Assembly (NCBI GenBank): GCA_948474755.1
Contig: CAOLHI010000024.1
Location: forward strand, 1-64,000
Reading direction: 5' to 3'
Length of the DNA stretch: 64,000 nt
DNA from: Ctenosaura bakeri
Lineage: Eukaryota; Chordata; Lepidosauria; Squamata; Iguanidae
The notes beneath the pieces were generated by a model, which did not search any database, was not told where the DNA came from, and saw only the letters and a program-made list of their open reading frames with translations. Position 1 is the first letter of the stretch. Every line of letters starts with the position of its first letter. A program made the position numbers and the translations under genes. Below, one piece after another: positions 34,035-47,000 of this stretch.

Positions 34035-35024
34035 TCACATAGGCAGGTCAGTACTGTTATGTCTAGTTTTCCTAGAAGTACCGTCGTCTCGAGGCAGTGC
34101 TTTCTGCAGGCTTGACATAGCAGCTGTTCTTTCAATGTCTATCACAGCATACAGCTCTGTGCGCCTGGTTGGAGTCTGTGGAAGTGGAGTGGTAGGAGTT
34201 TTTGGCGTCTGAGGGTTGTCAGAGTCACTACCACCTTCCAAATCAACCTGTATATAGTTGAGCTGCCTGTGTTCTGAACTTGGTCGCCTAATATCAAAAT
34301 TAAAGACTGTTGGGGTGCAGTCCCGACGTCTTGCATATTCTATTTTGTGAGCACTTGATGGCACTGTTACGTTCTCTGTATTGACATAATTATGCATGGG
34401 ATCTAAATTATTGTGGTAGCCATTAAGAGAAGGTGTCTTTGGTCCTAAACTATCATCCTCCTCTTTACTGAGCTTGCGGGCTTCCCAAACTGGAGGCAAA
34501 GATGGAAGATTTTCATAATTTAACAATGCAGTTCTCCTCTGAGCTGAATTGTTGACATTTTGAGTATCAGAGGTACTGGATGATATCAGACGACCTCTCC
34601 TGATCCCTGAGGTGCTAGGGATGGACAATCTATTTACATTTTCATATGTCAGTTTGTTACCAGAAGAAACATCTTTGCGTTCATCACTGTCATACCCAGT
34701 GTCCCATTCATTGTTACTACTCCCGCAAGCTTGAATACTGCTACCACTAGTTTCAGTACTGTTCCCGCTAGCTTGAGTACTGTTCCCACTTGATTCCAGT
34801 TTTTCTTTCTCCATTAACTGTCTCTGGACAGGTGTTGGGCCCAAAACAAATTTGACTCCTTCAGGCTCCAATACAACCTGGGCATCTCTGTCATCAGAAC
34901 AAGTTTCATCCTCTCTTGTGTTGCTCATTTCTGCACTGGAAACCCTTCGTTCCAGAGGTGTACGGACAGTTGGTCGGTTTTTTCTTTCCTCTTGTACACC
35001 AGTTGTATTCACATATGTATGGAC
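34035..35024 (-). CDS. FRS2: FRS2 last coding exon (tyrosine docking tail)
   Basis: 990 nt, 329 residues plus stop, starting VHTYVNTTG. It holds all GRB2 and SHP2 docking tyrosines and ends HNSTDLPM. Acceptor TTTGCAG. An in-frame TTG just upstream belongs to the intron end and is not a start. Confidence 0.97.
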   Translation of the reverse strand, partial: VHTYVNTTGVQEERKNRPTVRTPLERRVSSAEMSNTREDETCSDDRDAQVVLEPEGVKFVLGPTPVQRQLMEKEKLESSGNSTQASGNSTETSGSSIQACGSSNNEWDTGYDSDERKDVSSGNKLTYENVNRLSIPSTSGIRRGRLISSSTSDTQNVNNSAQRRTALLNYENLPSLPPVWEARKLSKEEDDSLGPKTPSLNGYHNNLDPMHNYVNTENVTVPSSAHKIEYARRRDCTPTVFNFDIRRPSSEHRQLNYIQVDLEGGSDSDNPQTPKTPTTPLPQTPTRRTELYAVIDIERTAAMSSLQKALPRDDGTSRKTRHNSTDLPM

Positions 35025-38000
35025 CTGCAAAGAGCAGAGTCAAATATCAACTGCAGTATCACATAGCTACCATACACTTTGCCATATTTACTTCTTTCCT
35101 CATGACTGCATGTTTTTGGTACATCCCAAAGGAGTATATGGAAACATGAACACTGTCTCAGTCAAGAAGCTATCTTCAAGCACTTCCGCTATGAAAACGC
35201 AGAGTGCTGATAGAAATTAATAGAATTCTTTCAGTCATGACTGGCCACAACAGAATTAAATGGGCATATAAATACTAGGAAGTAAACTTTAAAAAGAACT
35301 TACTTGCTCCTCAGCCACAAGCAAGGGATGTGTTGACTCCTCACCTACTGAAGGAAGACGTGTACTTCCTACAGAAGGGTGCCTGCTGGAGGGATGTGAT
35401 GAAGCATCTCCATAGGAGGGGTGCCTTGGATATCCATTAGGTAAATTCTGCCCACTCAACCCTGGTGCTGCGTAAAGAGAAAATGCAATTATCCTGTAAA
35501 TTAGAAAATATACCATATTTTTTCCCCAGAGGAGAGAGCAGAGGGGGAGCTGGGTCTGTGAAGACATCCTAGACCAGGTGTGTTTACAGGCTTGTGGGGC
35601 TGTGCTTGCTTGTTTGGTTGCTTGTTTTTGTTTAGTCTCCTTGTGCTGGCCGTGTGCTCTCCCTGAGCACATGGTCTGACTAATGAGGGGGAGGAGCCAG
35701 CTAGGGGGAGGAGTCTTATTAGGAGCTCCCAACAGCGCACGCCAAAGGCGCGCACAGTTGAAGTCCTCTACTTAAATCCTTCAAGTTTAACCCTTGGCAA
35801 TCAGTAGAGCAGACGTAGCTTATACAGCTGAATTTCAGAAAGAAAGCACAGTTATTCTTTCTAGAACTACTTCCTGTACTACTCTCTGTAGTATCAAGGA
35901 TGGAAGGTGAGGGAGCTGCAGTGGTCACCTGTAGCACCTGAGGAATATTCCTTTTCTTGCCACAAGATGTTGTTGGGTACACCTGCAACAAGTGCAAGTT
36001 GGTGACCTTCCTGGAGGAGAAGGTTCGCCAGCTGGAGGCATGAGTTTCTAATCTTCATCTCATTAGGAAAGGGGAGGAGTTTTTGAATAGGGCAGAGAAG
36101 ATCTACTGGAAGACCGAATGTGTCAGGGGCACAGGCCCGGCTGGGCCTGTTGCTGCCCCTGAGGCCGCCGCTGAAGCGGCGGCGGACGCGGCGGATGCGG
36201 CGGAGGCTCCGGGGGATCCCGCGGCGCCTGCCGCGGCCGAGGGGCCTTGCCCGAAGGCAGGGGGAAGGTCGCCGCCGACGGAGCCTGTTCGGGCGCCGCG
36301 GAGGCTGCCGCGGCCGACGGGGCCTACGCGGAGGCCGCTGCGGCCAACGGGGCCTGCGCGGAGGCCGCCGCGGCTGACGGGACCTGTGCGGAGGCTGCTG
36401 CGGCCGAGGGGCCTTGCCTGGAGGCCGCCGCGGCCGACGGCTCGGGCCTGGCGGCCGTGGGAGAGGCTGCTGGGCCTAGAGCCACTTACCTAGAGGTTGC
36501 AGGCTCGAGTCCCTCGTCGTCGGCCGGCTTGCCGGGGTGGGCGGGTCCCAGGCCTGCTCCCGGGGCTCTGCCCACCCACGGCCCCAATCCACAGGAGGCC
36601 TAGGAGTCTGCCTGCGGCCCCGATCCAGAAGAGGCTGATGCCTCCACCTCGCCCCCTCCTTTCCAGCAGCGGCGGCAGGCCAAGGAGGCCGTCCGCCGGT
36701 CCTGGCGCCTGCTGGAGAGGAGGCGACGCGCAGAGAGCTCGTAGCTGTGAGGCACAGCACAGCTGCGAGCCCTCAGCTACATGGCCACGCCGGATTGGCC
36801 GGCGCCTGGCTTGGAGGGCTATTTGAGGCAGGCGCTGGGCTGTGGAAGGCACGGAACAACAACCGTCGGTCTACCGTGGTCCTGATGTCCGTGCCTTGTT
36901 CCAGCCCGCGCCTGAGTTCAGCCCTCCCGTACGCCTTGGTTAAGTAACCTGCCTTATGTACTTTAACAGCCTGTGTTTCCTGGGTGATGCAACCCTTTAT
37001 TTCTGTTAGGACTGAGTGGAAGCCCTGCCTGCATTAAGGACTATTATTCTGTTAAGACTGTGTAGAAGCCTGCTTGCGTTGTACTTTTGAGTTTTGACTG
37101 CATTAAAGCCGTGCACCTCTAACCTGCTCCCCTGCCTCTGCCTGACCACTGCCTGGTACTGACAGAATGCACAGAGGAGCTGCCAGATCAGGAAGTCAGC
37201 ACACTGGGCCAAGAAACAGAGGCTTGGAGGAATTTCACACGGAGGAGTAGAAGGACCAGGAAGGTAACAGAGACTCTCAACCTACACAATCGATTCAAAG
37301 TTCTTGGCCTTACAAACAGTGAGGAGCACCACAAGGAAGGAACAGAATGTCAACACGAAGGAATCCAACTTCAGCAACAGGAACTAGATCAACGCTCCCA
37401 GCCTAAACAGAATGCCCAGGCAGCCCTAGAAGAACATGCTCGTCGAGGAGCCCAGGACAAGCCTCAGAGGAGGCGAGTTCTGGCTGTTGGGGACTCCTTG
37501 CTCAGAGGAACCGAACTGGCAATTTGCAAACCGGACAAGCTCAATCGAGAGGTCTGCTGTCTTCCTGGGGCCAGGATCAACCACATAAAGGAGAGGCTAA
37601 CCAGGCTGCTAAAGTCCACTGACCATAAGCCCCTCATTTTGGTTCATGTCGGAACCAATGACACTGCGAGGAGCAGCTTTTATCACATCACAAAGGACTA
37701 TGAACTTATGGGGACAAAGCTTAAGGACCTTGGTGCGCAGGTGGTCATTTCATCTCTCCTCCCTGTTCAAGGATATGGCGCATGTAGGGAAAGGGCAATG
37801 GCAGAGGTCAACAACCGGCTCCACACGTGGTGCCACCGGCAACGGTTTGGGTTTTTGGAACATGGCCTGAATTTCCATGAACATGGGCTTCTGGCAAGGG
37901 ATGGGCTGCACCTCACGAAACTCGGCAGGAATGTTTTTGCAAACAGTCTTGCAAGGAGGATTAAGAGGTCTTTAAACTAAGTTCCGCTGGGGAGGGAGAC

Positions 38001-41000
38001 AATATTATTCAGGGCAAGGACTCGGCGAGCACAGGGGGGAAAGGCCCAAATGATATTGGACAAGTAGTACAAGCGGCCAATGGTGGAAGGAGTACAAACT
38101 ATAGTACAGGACTTGCAGGAAGGGCCCGGGGACTTAAATGTCTCTACACTAATGCACGGAGTATGGGAAACAAGCAAGATGAACTTGAACTCCTAGTACA
38201 ACAAAATAAATATGATTTGATAGGCATCACTGAGACCTGGTGGGATGAGTCTCATGATTAGAATGTAAGAATAGAGGAGTATAGCCTAGTTTGTAAAAAT
38301 AGACCAAACAAGAAAGGAGGAGGAGTAGCCTTGTATGTCAAGGATGTTTTCACCTGTGAAGAGATCTGTGACTTAAACCCAGAAAGCAAGGTCAAGAGCA
38401 TCTGGGTAAGAATTAAGGGAGTGAGAAACAACAGGGATATTCTGGTGGGGGTTTACTACAGACCTCCAACCCAGACTGAGGACTTTGATGACGCCTTCCT
38501 CAACCAAATGACTGCACATTCAAAAAGGAGATACAGTAATAATAGGAGATTTCAATTACCCGGATATATGCTGGCAGTCAAACTCTGCGAAGACAGCAAG
38601 ATCCAGCAAGTTTCTTGCTTGTCTTGCAGACAATTTCATGGTCCAGAAGGTGGAAGAGGCCACAAGAGGATCAAAGATTCTAGATCTGATCCTAACCAAC
38701 AGGGATGACCTTGTTAATGAGGTAGAAGTGGTTGGATCTTTAGGGGGGAGTGACCATGCCCTATTGGAATTTGGCATTCAGTGGGAAGGAGAAGATAAGT
38801 GCAGCCAGACACTCATCTTAGATTTTAAAAAAGCGGACTTCTGTAAACTTAGGGAGCTGCTGACTGGAATTCCGTGGTCAAGAATAGTGAAAGGGAAAGG
38901 AGTTCAGGAGGCATGGGAGTTCCTTAAAAGGGAGATACTGAAAGCACCATCTAAAACTGTGCCAATAAGGAGGAAAAATGGAAGGCACCTGAAGAAACCA
39001 GAATGATTGACTAATGAACTCTCAGCTGAGCTAAGTGTTAAGAGAAACATGTACAGGAAATGGAAGAAGGGGGAAACCACCAAAGAAGAATTTAAGCAAG
39101 TAGCTAGGAGATGTAGGGAGGAGGTCAGAAAGGCTAAAGCACAGAACGAACTTAGGCTGGCCAGAGACATTAAAAACAATAAAAAGGGCTTTTTTAAATA
39201 TGCCTGCAGCAAGAGAAAAAAGAAGGAGACGACAGGGTCGCTGCGCAGAGAAGATGGTCAATTACTAACAGGGGGAACGCAGAACTACTTAACACCTTCT
39301 TTGCCTCAGTTTTTTTCCCAGAAGGATACAAGCACTCAACCTGGTAGTTGGGGAGCAGGTGAGGAAGCAGGGGAAATGAGGCACATAATAGGTAGGGAGG
39401 TGGTACAGGAATACCTGGTCACACTGGATGAATTCAAGCCTTCAGGGCCAGATGAATTGCATCCTAGGATATTAAAAGAACTGGCAGAGGTCATTTCTGA
39501 ACCGCTTGCTATAATCTTTGAGAAATCTTGGAGGACAGGAGACGTTCCAGCAGACTGGAAGAGGGCAAATGTTGTCCCCATCTTCAAGAAGGGAAAAAAA
39601 GAGGACCCAAATAATTATTACTCAGTCAGCCTGACATCAGTACCCGGAAAGATCCTGGAGCAGATCATTAAGCAGTCAGTTTCTAATCACTTAGAAACCA
39701 ACGCAGTAATCATGAGAAGTCAACATAGATTTCTCAAAAATAAGTCATGCCAGACTAATCTTATCTCTTTTTATGATAGAGTTACTAGCTTGATAGATGA
39801 AGGGAATGCTGTGGATGTAGCATATCTCGATTTCAGTAAGGCCTTTGACAAAGTTCCCCATGACATTCTTGCAAAGAAGCTAGTAAAATGCGGGCTGGAC
39901 AGGGCTACTGTTAGCTGGATTTGTAATTGGTTGATTGACCGAACCCAAAGGGGGATCATGAATGGCTGCTTTTCATCCTGGAGAGAAGTGACTAGTGGGG
40001 TGCCACAGGGTTCTGTCCTGGGCCCAGTGCTGTTCAATATTTTTTTATCAACGACTTGGATGAAGGAATAGAGGGCATGCTCATCAAATCTGCAGATGAC
40101 ACCAGATTGGGAGGGGTTGCTAATACACCAGAGGACAGGATCAAAATCCAAAATGACCTGGATAGATTGAAGAGCAGGGCCAAGGCTAACAAAACGAAAT
40201 TCAACAGAGAGAAGTGTAAGGTCCTACACTTAGGTAGAAAAAATGGAATACAGAAATATAGGATGGGGACACGTGGCTGGATAGCAGTATGTGTGAAAGG
40301 GATCTAGAAGTCTTAATAGACCACAAACTGAACATGAGTCAGCAGTGTGATGTGGCAACCAAGAAAGCCAATGCAATTCTTGGCTGCATCAATAGGAGTA
40401 TGGTGTCTAGATCGAGGGAGGTACTGGTACCACTCTACTCTGCTTTGGTTAGACCTCATCTTGAATACTGTGTCCAGTTCTGGGCACCCCAATTCAAGAA
40501 GGACATGGTCAAGCTGGAGCAAATCCAGAGGAGGGCGACCAAAATGGTGAGAGGCCTGGAAGCCATGCCCTATGAGGATAGCCTTAGAGAGCTGGGTATG
40601 TTTAGTCTGCAGAAGAGAAGGTTAAGAGGGGAAATGATAGCCATGTTTAAATATTTGAAGGGATGCCATGTAGAGGAAAGAGAGGGCTTGTTTTCTGCTG
40701 CTCCAGAGACCAGGACAAGGAGCAATGGATTCAAGCTGCAGGAAAGGAGATTCCACCTGAACCTCAGGAAGAACTTCCTGACAGTCAGGGCTGTCCGGCA
40801 GTAGAATATGCTGCCTCAGACTGTAGTGGAGTCTCCTTCTTTGGAGGTTTTTAAGCAGAGGTAGATGGCCATCTGTTAGGAGTGCTTTGAGGGTGTTCCT
40901 GGATGGCAGGGGTTTGGACTGGATGACCCATGTGGTTTCTTCCAACTCTATATTTCTATGATTCTATGGTTCTATGATTTGCCAGCATATGAAATACACC

Positions 41001-44000
41001 AGCATATAAGATGTACCCCATTTTCAAAGGTTATTTTTTTGGGGGGGAAAGTACCTGTTATGTCTTATATGCTGGCGAGGCTTCTCCCACCCACCCCCTT
41101 CCCTCCCATTTTGCCTTGATGGGCATTCTCTCCACCAAGGCAAAATGCACAGGAAAGAGAGGGGAGCTCTAGGGAAGCCTTGAGCGAGCATTCCTTTTGC
41201 CCCTAGACCTCCTCCTCCCTTTCCTATGCATTTTGCTCCAGCACAGACAACTCCCGCCGAGGCAAAACAGAAAGGAAGAGGGTTGGGGGAAGCCTTACCC
41301 AAGCGCTTCTTTCACCTCCTAGACCTCCTCCCACTTTCTTACACACAGAAAAAATTCATAGGAAAGGGAGGAGGGGGTCTAGAGGGTGAAACCAGCACTG
41401 GTGTGGGGCTTCCCTAGACCCTCTCCCCACTTTCCTATGCATTTTGCTTCAGCAAAGAGTTCTCCCCACCAAGGCAAAATAGAAGGAAAGAGGGGGTGGG
41501 AGAAGCTTCATGGGAGTTGTCCTTTCACCTCCTCCCTCTCCTATGCATTTTGTCTTGGCGTGGAAACAGAGGGGGTGAAAGGAGAGCTCACAATGACACA
41601 CCCAGCGTATAACACACACCCCATTTTCAACGCCTATTTTGGGGTGGGGGAATGCGTCTTATTACACTGGCAAATACAGCATATTCATCCATCAACAGGT
41701 CATCCCAAGCTAAGCAGGTGAACTAAGGAGGAGAAGAAACCCTCTGCAGAACGGTGTGTTAGCAAGGCACTACACATTTACAACAGCTACATTTATACTA
41801 TATATTTAGAACTGTTTAGAAAAAATACAGGTGTAGCAATAGGTAGCATATCACTTTAAAAACAAGGAAAATGAAACTGGATCAAAACAAGCTAAAATAC
41901 CTTGATAATGAGAAATCTTCTCCTTTTTTGGGGGATGGATTAAATTTAATCATAATATCTTACAGAAAGTATGGACTTGTCCTGAGCTATGTTTACCAAG
42001 AAATACGGCCTGATTTCTTCTCACCTATGCATATTATGATCTACTCCCACAAAATGGACTATGTTATGAGAACAGAGAATTCAGAATGTTAAAAAAAACT
42101 TTTTGATAAGATGTTTCCTAATTCCATTTTGAGCATTTCTGGACTCCCCTCCTCTACCACTCCTTTATTTAGCCATTAACTTTAGTTGTCTGATTATGGA
42201 CTTTGTTGCTGTTGTTGTTGTTGTCTTCAAGTTATTTCCAACTTATCATGACCTTAAGGAAGACCTATCATGGAGTTTTCTTGGCAGAATTTGACAGAAT
42301 TGGGTGAACTTGGGCAAGTTCACCCAATAGGTTTCTGTGGCTGAACAGGGATTCAAACCCTGGTTTCCCAGTGTCCTAGTCCAATTCTTAGACCACTACA
42401 CTCATGGACTTCTCTCTCACAGACTCCATTGTGCAGCATTCAAATTCACTGGTGCTGCACAATCAGCAGCAGTTGATTATCAAAGAATATGAAGTATAGA
42501 TTCAAATCTCTTTTCGGAATGAGCTTTGTATTTCAAAAATGCAACACAGGGAAAAGGGGATAATGTACATTTAACATTTCCAGCCTAAATGTATTAACTG
42601 CAGGATTCAGGATCATTTTGCTCTCCCTCCCTACAGGTCTCTACAAGTCCTACCTCATCATTAAGACTTACTTTGCAAGGGCCAAAATAATGGATTTCGA
42701 TATGGCCCTTGGAAAAGTCAAGGTTCATTCTGCGGAGAGGGGAAAGTGTCAATAGTGCTTTGGGGGCCAGCTACCCCTGGCCACTGCCACTGCCATTTTC
42801 CTGCCCAGGCATTCACACAGTCCTTTTGCCACTCTATTTAGAGAACAGCATGCATGGTTCCATTCAAACAGGCCTTTTGCCCCTCTGTTCAGAGAATAGG
42901 ATGATTCTCATATAGATATAGATATATAGACATAGACATAGATAGATAAATAAATAAAGTTATGGTATTAACTTTCACACACACACACAAAAGGAACCAT
43001 CTTGCGAAAGGTGAGAGCTTGATCCATCCAGGAGAATCTATAACAAGCACCAATTTCCTTTACTCTCTCTGCTGTGGTGCCATTTCTGTTTTTGTTTTTT
43101 TGTTTTTTTATTTATTTGTATCCCACCTCTCCATATGGATCGAGGCGGCAAACAACTTACAAATAGCATGTATTTTTTTCAAATGGCTGGATGGGAAAAT
43201 GGTGCTTCCCTTCAAAGGAGTGCCCAGAGAGCAAAGGCAGCGGGGGGGGGGTGTTCATGCTAATTTTTGGTTCTTCTGGATGGACAAAGCGCTCACCTTT
43301 CGCCTCTCTATTCAGAAAAGGGGATGATTCCTTTTTTGACAAGAATTAACATACAGTATTTCCAATGACGTGCAGATAAGTCAACTCAGGTCTTTCGGGT
43401 CAATTTTTTGACTAAAATTTTTAGACTTATATGTAAGTATATATAGTATATTCCCCTGCCCAGTCTAAAGGCTTATTTGAACTGTGAACAGATATGGTTT
43501 GTTATGATTAGTGCGCATGTTTGTTTGGGAAATATGAATTAAAGAGATTTGGAAACTGGACTTTAAAAAAAATCACACTAACAAGGACAACAGTTACTCC
43601 CACTCCTAGATCTGTAAACTCCAAGATCTAAAAATAAAGCTCTTTGATAAAAATCAATCTCCTCACCAAAAAATATTCTGTCACCACACACAGCTAAACC
43701 ACACATTTGTTAAACAGAACTGTTATTTAAGCAGTTTATGTATATGGTTCATACTGCAATACTATACATATCTACTCTTAGGTTCAATGGAACTTACTCT
43801 CAGGTAAGTGGTAGAGGATTGAATAAGGTTTAAACAAAAGGACTATTTTGTAACTAAGTAAGGAGCAGACGGAGGACAAAAATGTATAGCAAGCAAGGGA
43901 ATAAGCAGAGTGTAATGATAAAAGAGGAAACAAAGAAAAAGAAAACATTCAGTTTCTAAATTTGCTTTCAACATGGTAGCTGCAATGAAATTATTTTATC

Positions 44001-47000
44001 TTTCCAAATTCAAACAGTGATTATGGCTCTGCAGCATGTTCGTTTACAGTTTCAGCCATTATTAACTCTGTCAAAGACCTTCCAGGTCGCAGTTCAATAT
44101 CAGCTGTCACTAGATGTGGACAAATTCACAAATAATCATTGCCTAGAACAGATGAAGTAAATTTAATTTTTTTTAACATCAAAAAATGGCATCTGAACTG
44201 AGGTTTCACACTCAACACTCAGACAAGAGAAATGAACTTACTGGTAGGTGTGCGGGGTGTTCTTGGAACTTCCATCTCTGTTTGATGTGGGTTTCTTTCT
44301 ACTACTGGCTCTTCTACCACATTTATACTATTGTTCTGCATGATCTCTTGCAGCATATTAAATAGTTCTTCTGCACGGGCACACTTGAAGGCAAATATTC
44401 CTACAACAGCACATTATCTGTTAGATACCCTTTTAGTGCAAAGATAAGCTCTGAATTAATAGAAGTGATACAGTCCATTTGTGCATAAACCTGTTAATAA
44501 AAGAGTACTATCATATTTAATTAAAACTTTTTTTAAAAAAAGTTCCTATCCCTTGAAAACATAAATTTTTAAAAAAGTAAATGAACAAAAATCATTAAGT
44601 AGCCAAAAGAGAAAAATTAGTATGCATTTCCAGAAACCAAATGTTCTTGTTAAGTAATAGTTTTACAAAGATATAGTTTTGTTGTGGTAGATATTTTCTG
44701 CTCAACTCTAACAACATAAAATTCCTGCACAAAGAACTAAGAAGGATTTCAGACAGGGTTCACAGTCCAGGTGAACATAAAGGTTAAGATATGAGGGACT
44801 ATAAAACAGATTGGGTGAAACAGACAAAGCCAATTTGCTTTTAGTCTCAAGGATAGACACAGAAACAAAGCCGACAATACCATGGATGTTCCGGTAGTAT
44901 TGTTCCACTTTGCCTTTCAACAGCAGAGGGAGCCCAACTTACCATAATCAGCAAAGAAAGAACCAGTGCAGTTGCAGCTTTGGATTATTCTTCCAGTGAA
45001 AGCATTAAGTTAAAGTTGACATTCTTGTTAACAAGTGTGTGTGTTTCGGTATTGCTGAGCTTTACCTTATCTAATACTGTATATTAAAACTATCAAATAC
45101 TACTACTTCAGCCAATGAAATTTACTGTAGTAATGAATTATAAAACCCAACAATTTTAGTTTGCTGCCCCTATGTCATCCAAGCCTCTGTGTGATAGTGC
45201 TGTGGGGAGGATGAGACAATAAAACACAGCTGTTTACAGGGAGTCTGAGAAATGCAGTTGTTTATGTGGAATCTGAGAAATGCAGTCAATACTTCCTAGT
45301 CATGATAGCTGCATTCATCTCCAACGTTGGAGGCAGTACTGCTCTGTATACTATTTGTGAGGAAATAAAAGCAGGAAAGTAGTACAGTGTCTGTGCCCTG
45401 TTTGTGGCGTTTCCATAAGCAACTAACTGGCTACTGTGTGAACAGAATGCTGGATATAATAAGGCCTTTGGTTTGATCCAGTATGGGTCCTTCCTATGTT
45501 CTTAAAAGTACACCTATAATCTTAAAATGCACTGGGTCTATGTCCTTTTGCAGAATAAAAGTAGAACTGCAACATATAATGCAGTTTTTGCATTGCCATT
45601 TAGACCATAGTAAGGGAATGTATGGCTTTCCAAATGTGCTGCACTGTACTGCCACTGTCCTTCATCACTGGGTATTCTGACTAAGCCTGATGGGAGCACT
45701 TCAGTAACATCTGAAACGGTGTTTCTCACTCCTGATTTCCTTCATTCCTTAAGAAGTCCTGCTTTGCATTATAAAATTATAGTTCAAGGGGATTTCAAAA
45801 ATGCTCTCACAGCTGGAGACGACACTTGTTATACTCTATATTCCTCAGGTGGCTTAAACAGACACTGCTGGCAAGCTCTTGATTAAATTATTTTCACCAG
45901 AATATTCTCTTTACAACAGCTATTAAATCTAGAAATACTTAATAACACACACAGACAGACAGCAGAAAAACACTGCTGCTTACACAAGCGAAAACACTGC
46001 TGTTTACACAACAGGCTGGAGATAAAAAGGATAAGTTTTATAGTTACACAAGACAAGCCACGTAAACACACTTCTTTTCTTCTGAAGCTAATCTTGCTTC
46101 ATGCAAATCTAAAATGTTGGTAAACAGGTGTCTTTAAATACATACTTGATTTCAGAAAGTACTAACCAACAGTTGGGCCCCTAAAGGAATGTTTCCTCTT
46201 CACACAATGTTGCTGTGATATAACTTGGTTTCAAAAAACCATCAATAAAAATAGTGGGTGACATACTTTTAAGGTTATAGAAGTGTTTACAATTTATATC
46301 ATTTATTCCTACAATATCACAGCTATGATTTACGCAATGCCAGTGTGCAAATTCCATGACTCTCCCAAATCTATAAACACAAATGGAAGCAACACTTTTT
46401 CTTTGCTGTATGCTTCCAGCAACTGGGATGCAGTGTTCTTGCTTCTCAACAGGCCATTCAGCTATTGTGGCTAATAGGCACTGACTGACCTACCCTGCAC
46501 GAAGTTGTTTGATATCTTAAAGCCATCAAAGCCAAAGAAAACCCCCACATCTTGCAGCAGCAAATTCCGTAAGTTGATATTACACATTTTGTGAAAAATC
46601 ATTCTGTTTGGCCTCTCCTGAATTCACTGTCACAGTTCTATTGTTTGGCGGAAGATATTTTATCTACTTCCTTCCCAGGAAAAAGAAAAATCTTGAATGA
46701 CTTAGCCTTACAGGAAAGGGATTCTAATCTTATACTTTTATTGGTTGCCCAATTCTGTACCATTTCTGTCTTTACAATACCTTTCTGGAGGCAGGCAAGC
46801 AGATTTATAGATTTGTTTCCTCTACAGATCTATACAGATATATTAGAGAGTACCTTTTTTTTTTTTTTACTGCTTTTCCCATTAAATCTTATTTATGCAC
46901 AGCACAAAGACAACATGACCCTATTTTCCTGGTTAGATATTGTAAATTCAGACCCACTTAAAAAAAGAAGAAAGAAAGAGGGAGGAAGGGAGGGAGGGAG

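Larger units (their letters stand above)
35900..37980 (+). pseudogene. CR1 copy B ORF1 (esterase domain), split by LTR
   Basis: The first part (35900-36120) encodes a zinc-knuckle-like CNKC and the coiled-coil segment [14 protein letters not shown], with in-frame TGA stops near 35939 and at 36041. The same frame resumes after the LTR and is open from 37170 to TAA at 37978. It has the SGNH/GDSL-esterase signatures GDSLLRG, HVGTND and DGLHL. An esterase in ORF1 is an established feature of CR1-type LINEs. The role in retrotransposition is not settled. Confidence 0.8.
35520..40977 (+). mobile_element. CR1 LINE copy B, near full length, interrupted by a solo LTR
   Basis: Without the 1.05-kb LTR insertion the element is about 4.4 kb, close to full-length CR1. 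It has a 5' UTR (from about 35520, exact start uncertain), ORF1 from ATG 35900, ORF2 with AP-endonuclease then reverse transcriptase, and a 3' UTR ending in ATTCTATG repeats. It is antisense within an FRS2 intron. Several stops and frameshifts make it inactive. Confidence 0.88.
35468..44241 (-). other. FRS2: FRS2 intron between third and fourth coding exons
   Basis: An 8.8-kb intron, most of it transposons: near-full-length CR1 copy B with a solo LTR, a hairpin-rich element at 40985-41690, a SINE and small repeats. The stretch 43170-44240 shows nothing named beyond a short repeat at 43757. Confidence 0.9.

Noticed and set aside
34852..35220. Plus-strand frames opposite the FRS2 last exon
   Set aside because: Antisense shadows of the conserved FRS2 coding sequence and its intron.
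36083..36603. Alanine-rich open frames with ten-residue repeats
   Set aside because: They arise from the 30-bp minisatellite in the solo LTR. Overlapping frames are also open, and the frame starts in CR1 ORF1 and crosses the LTR boundary.
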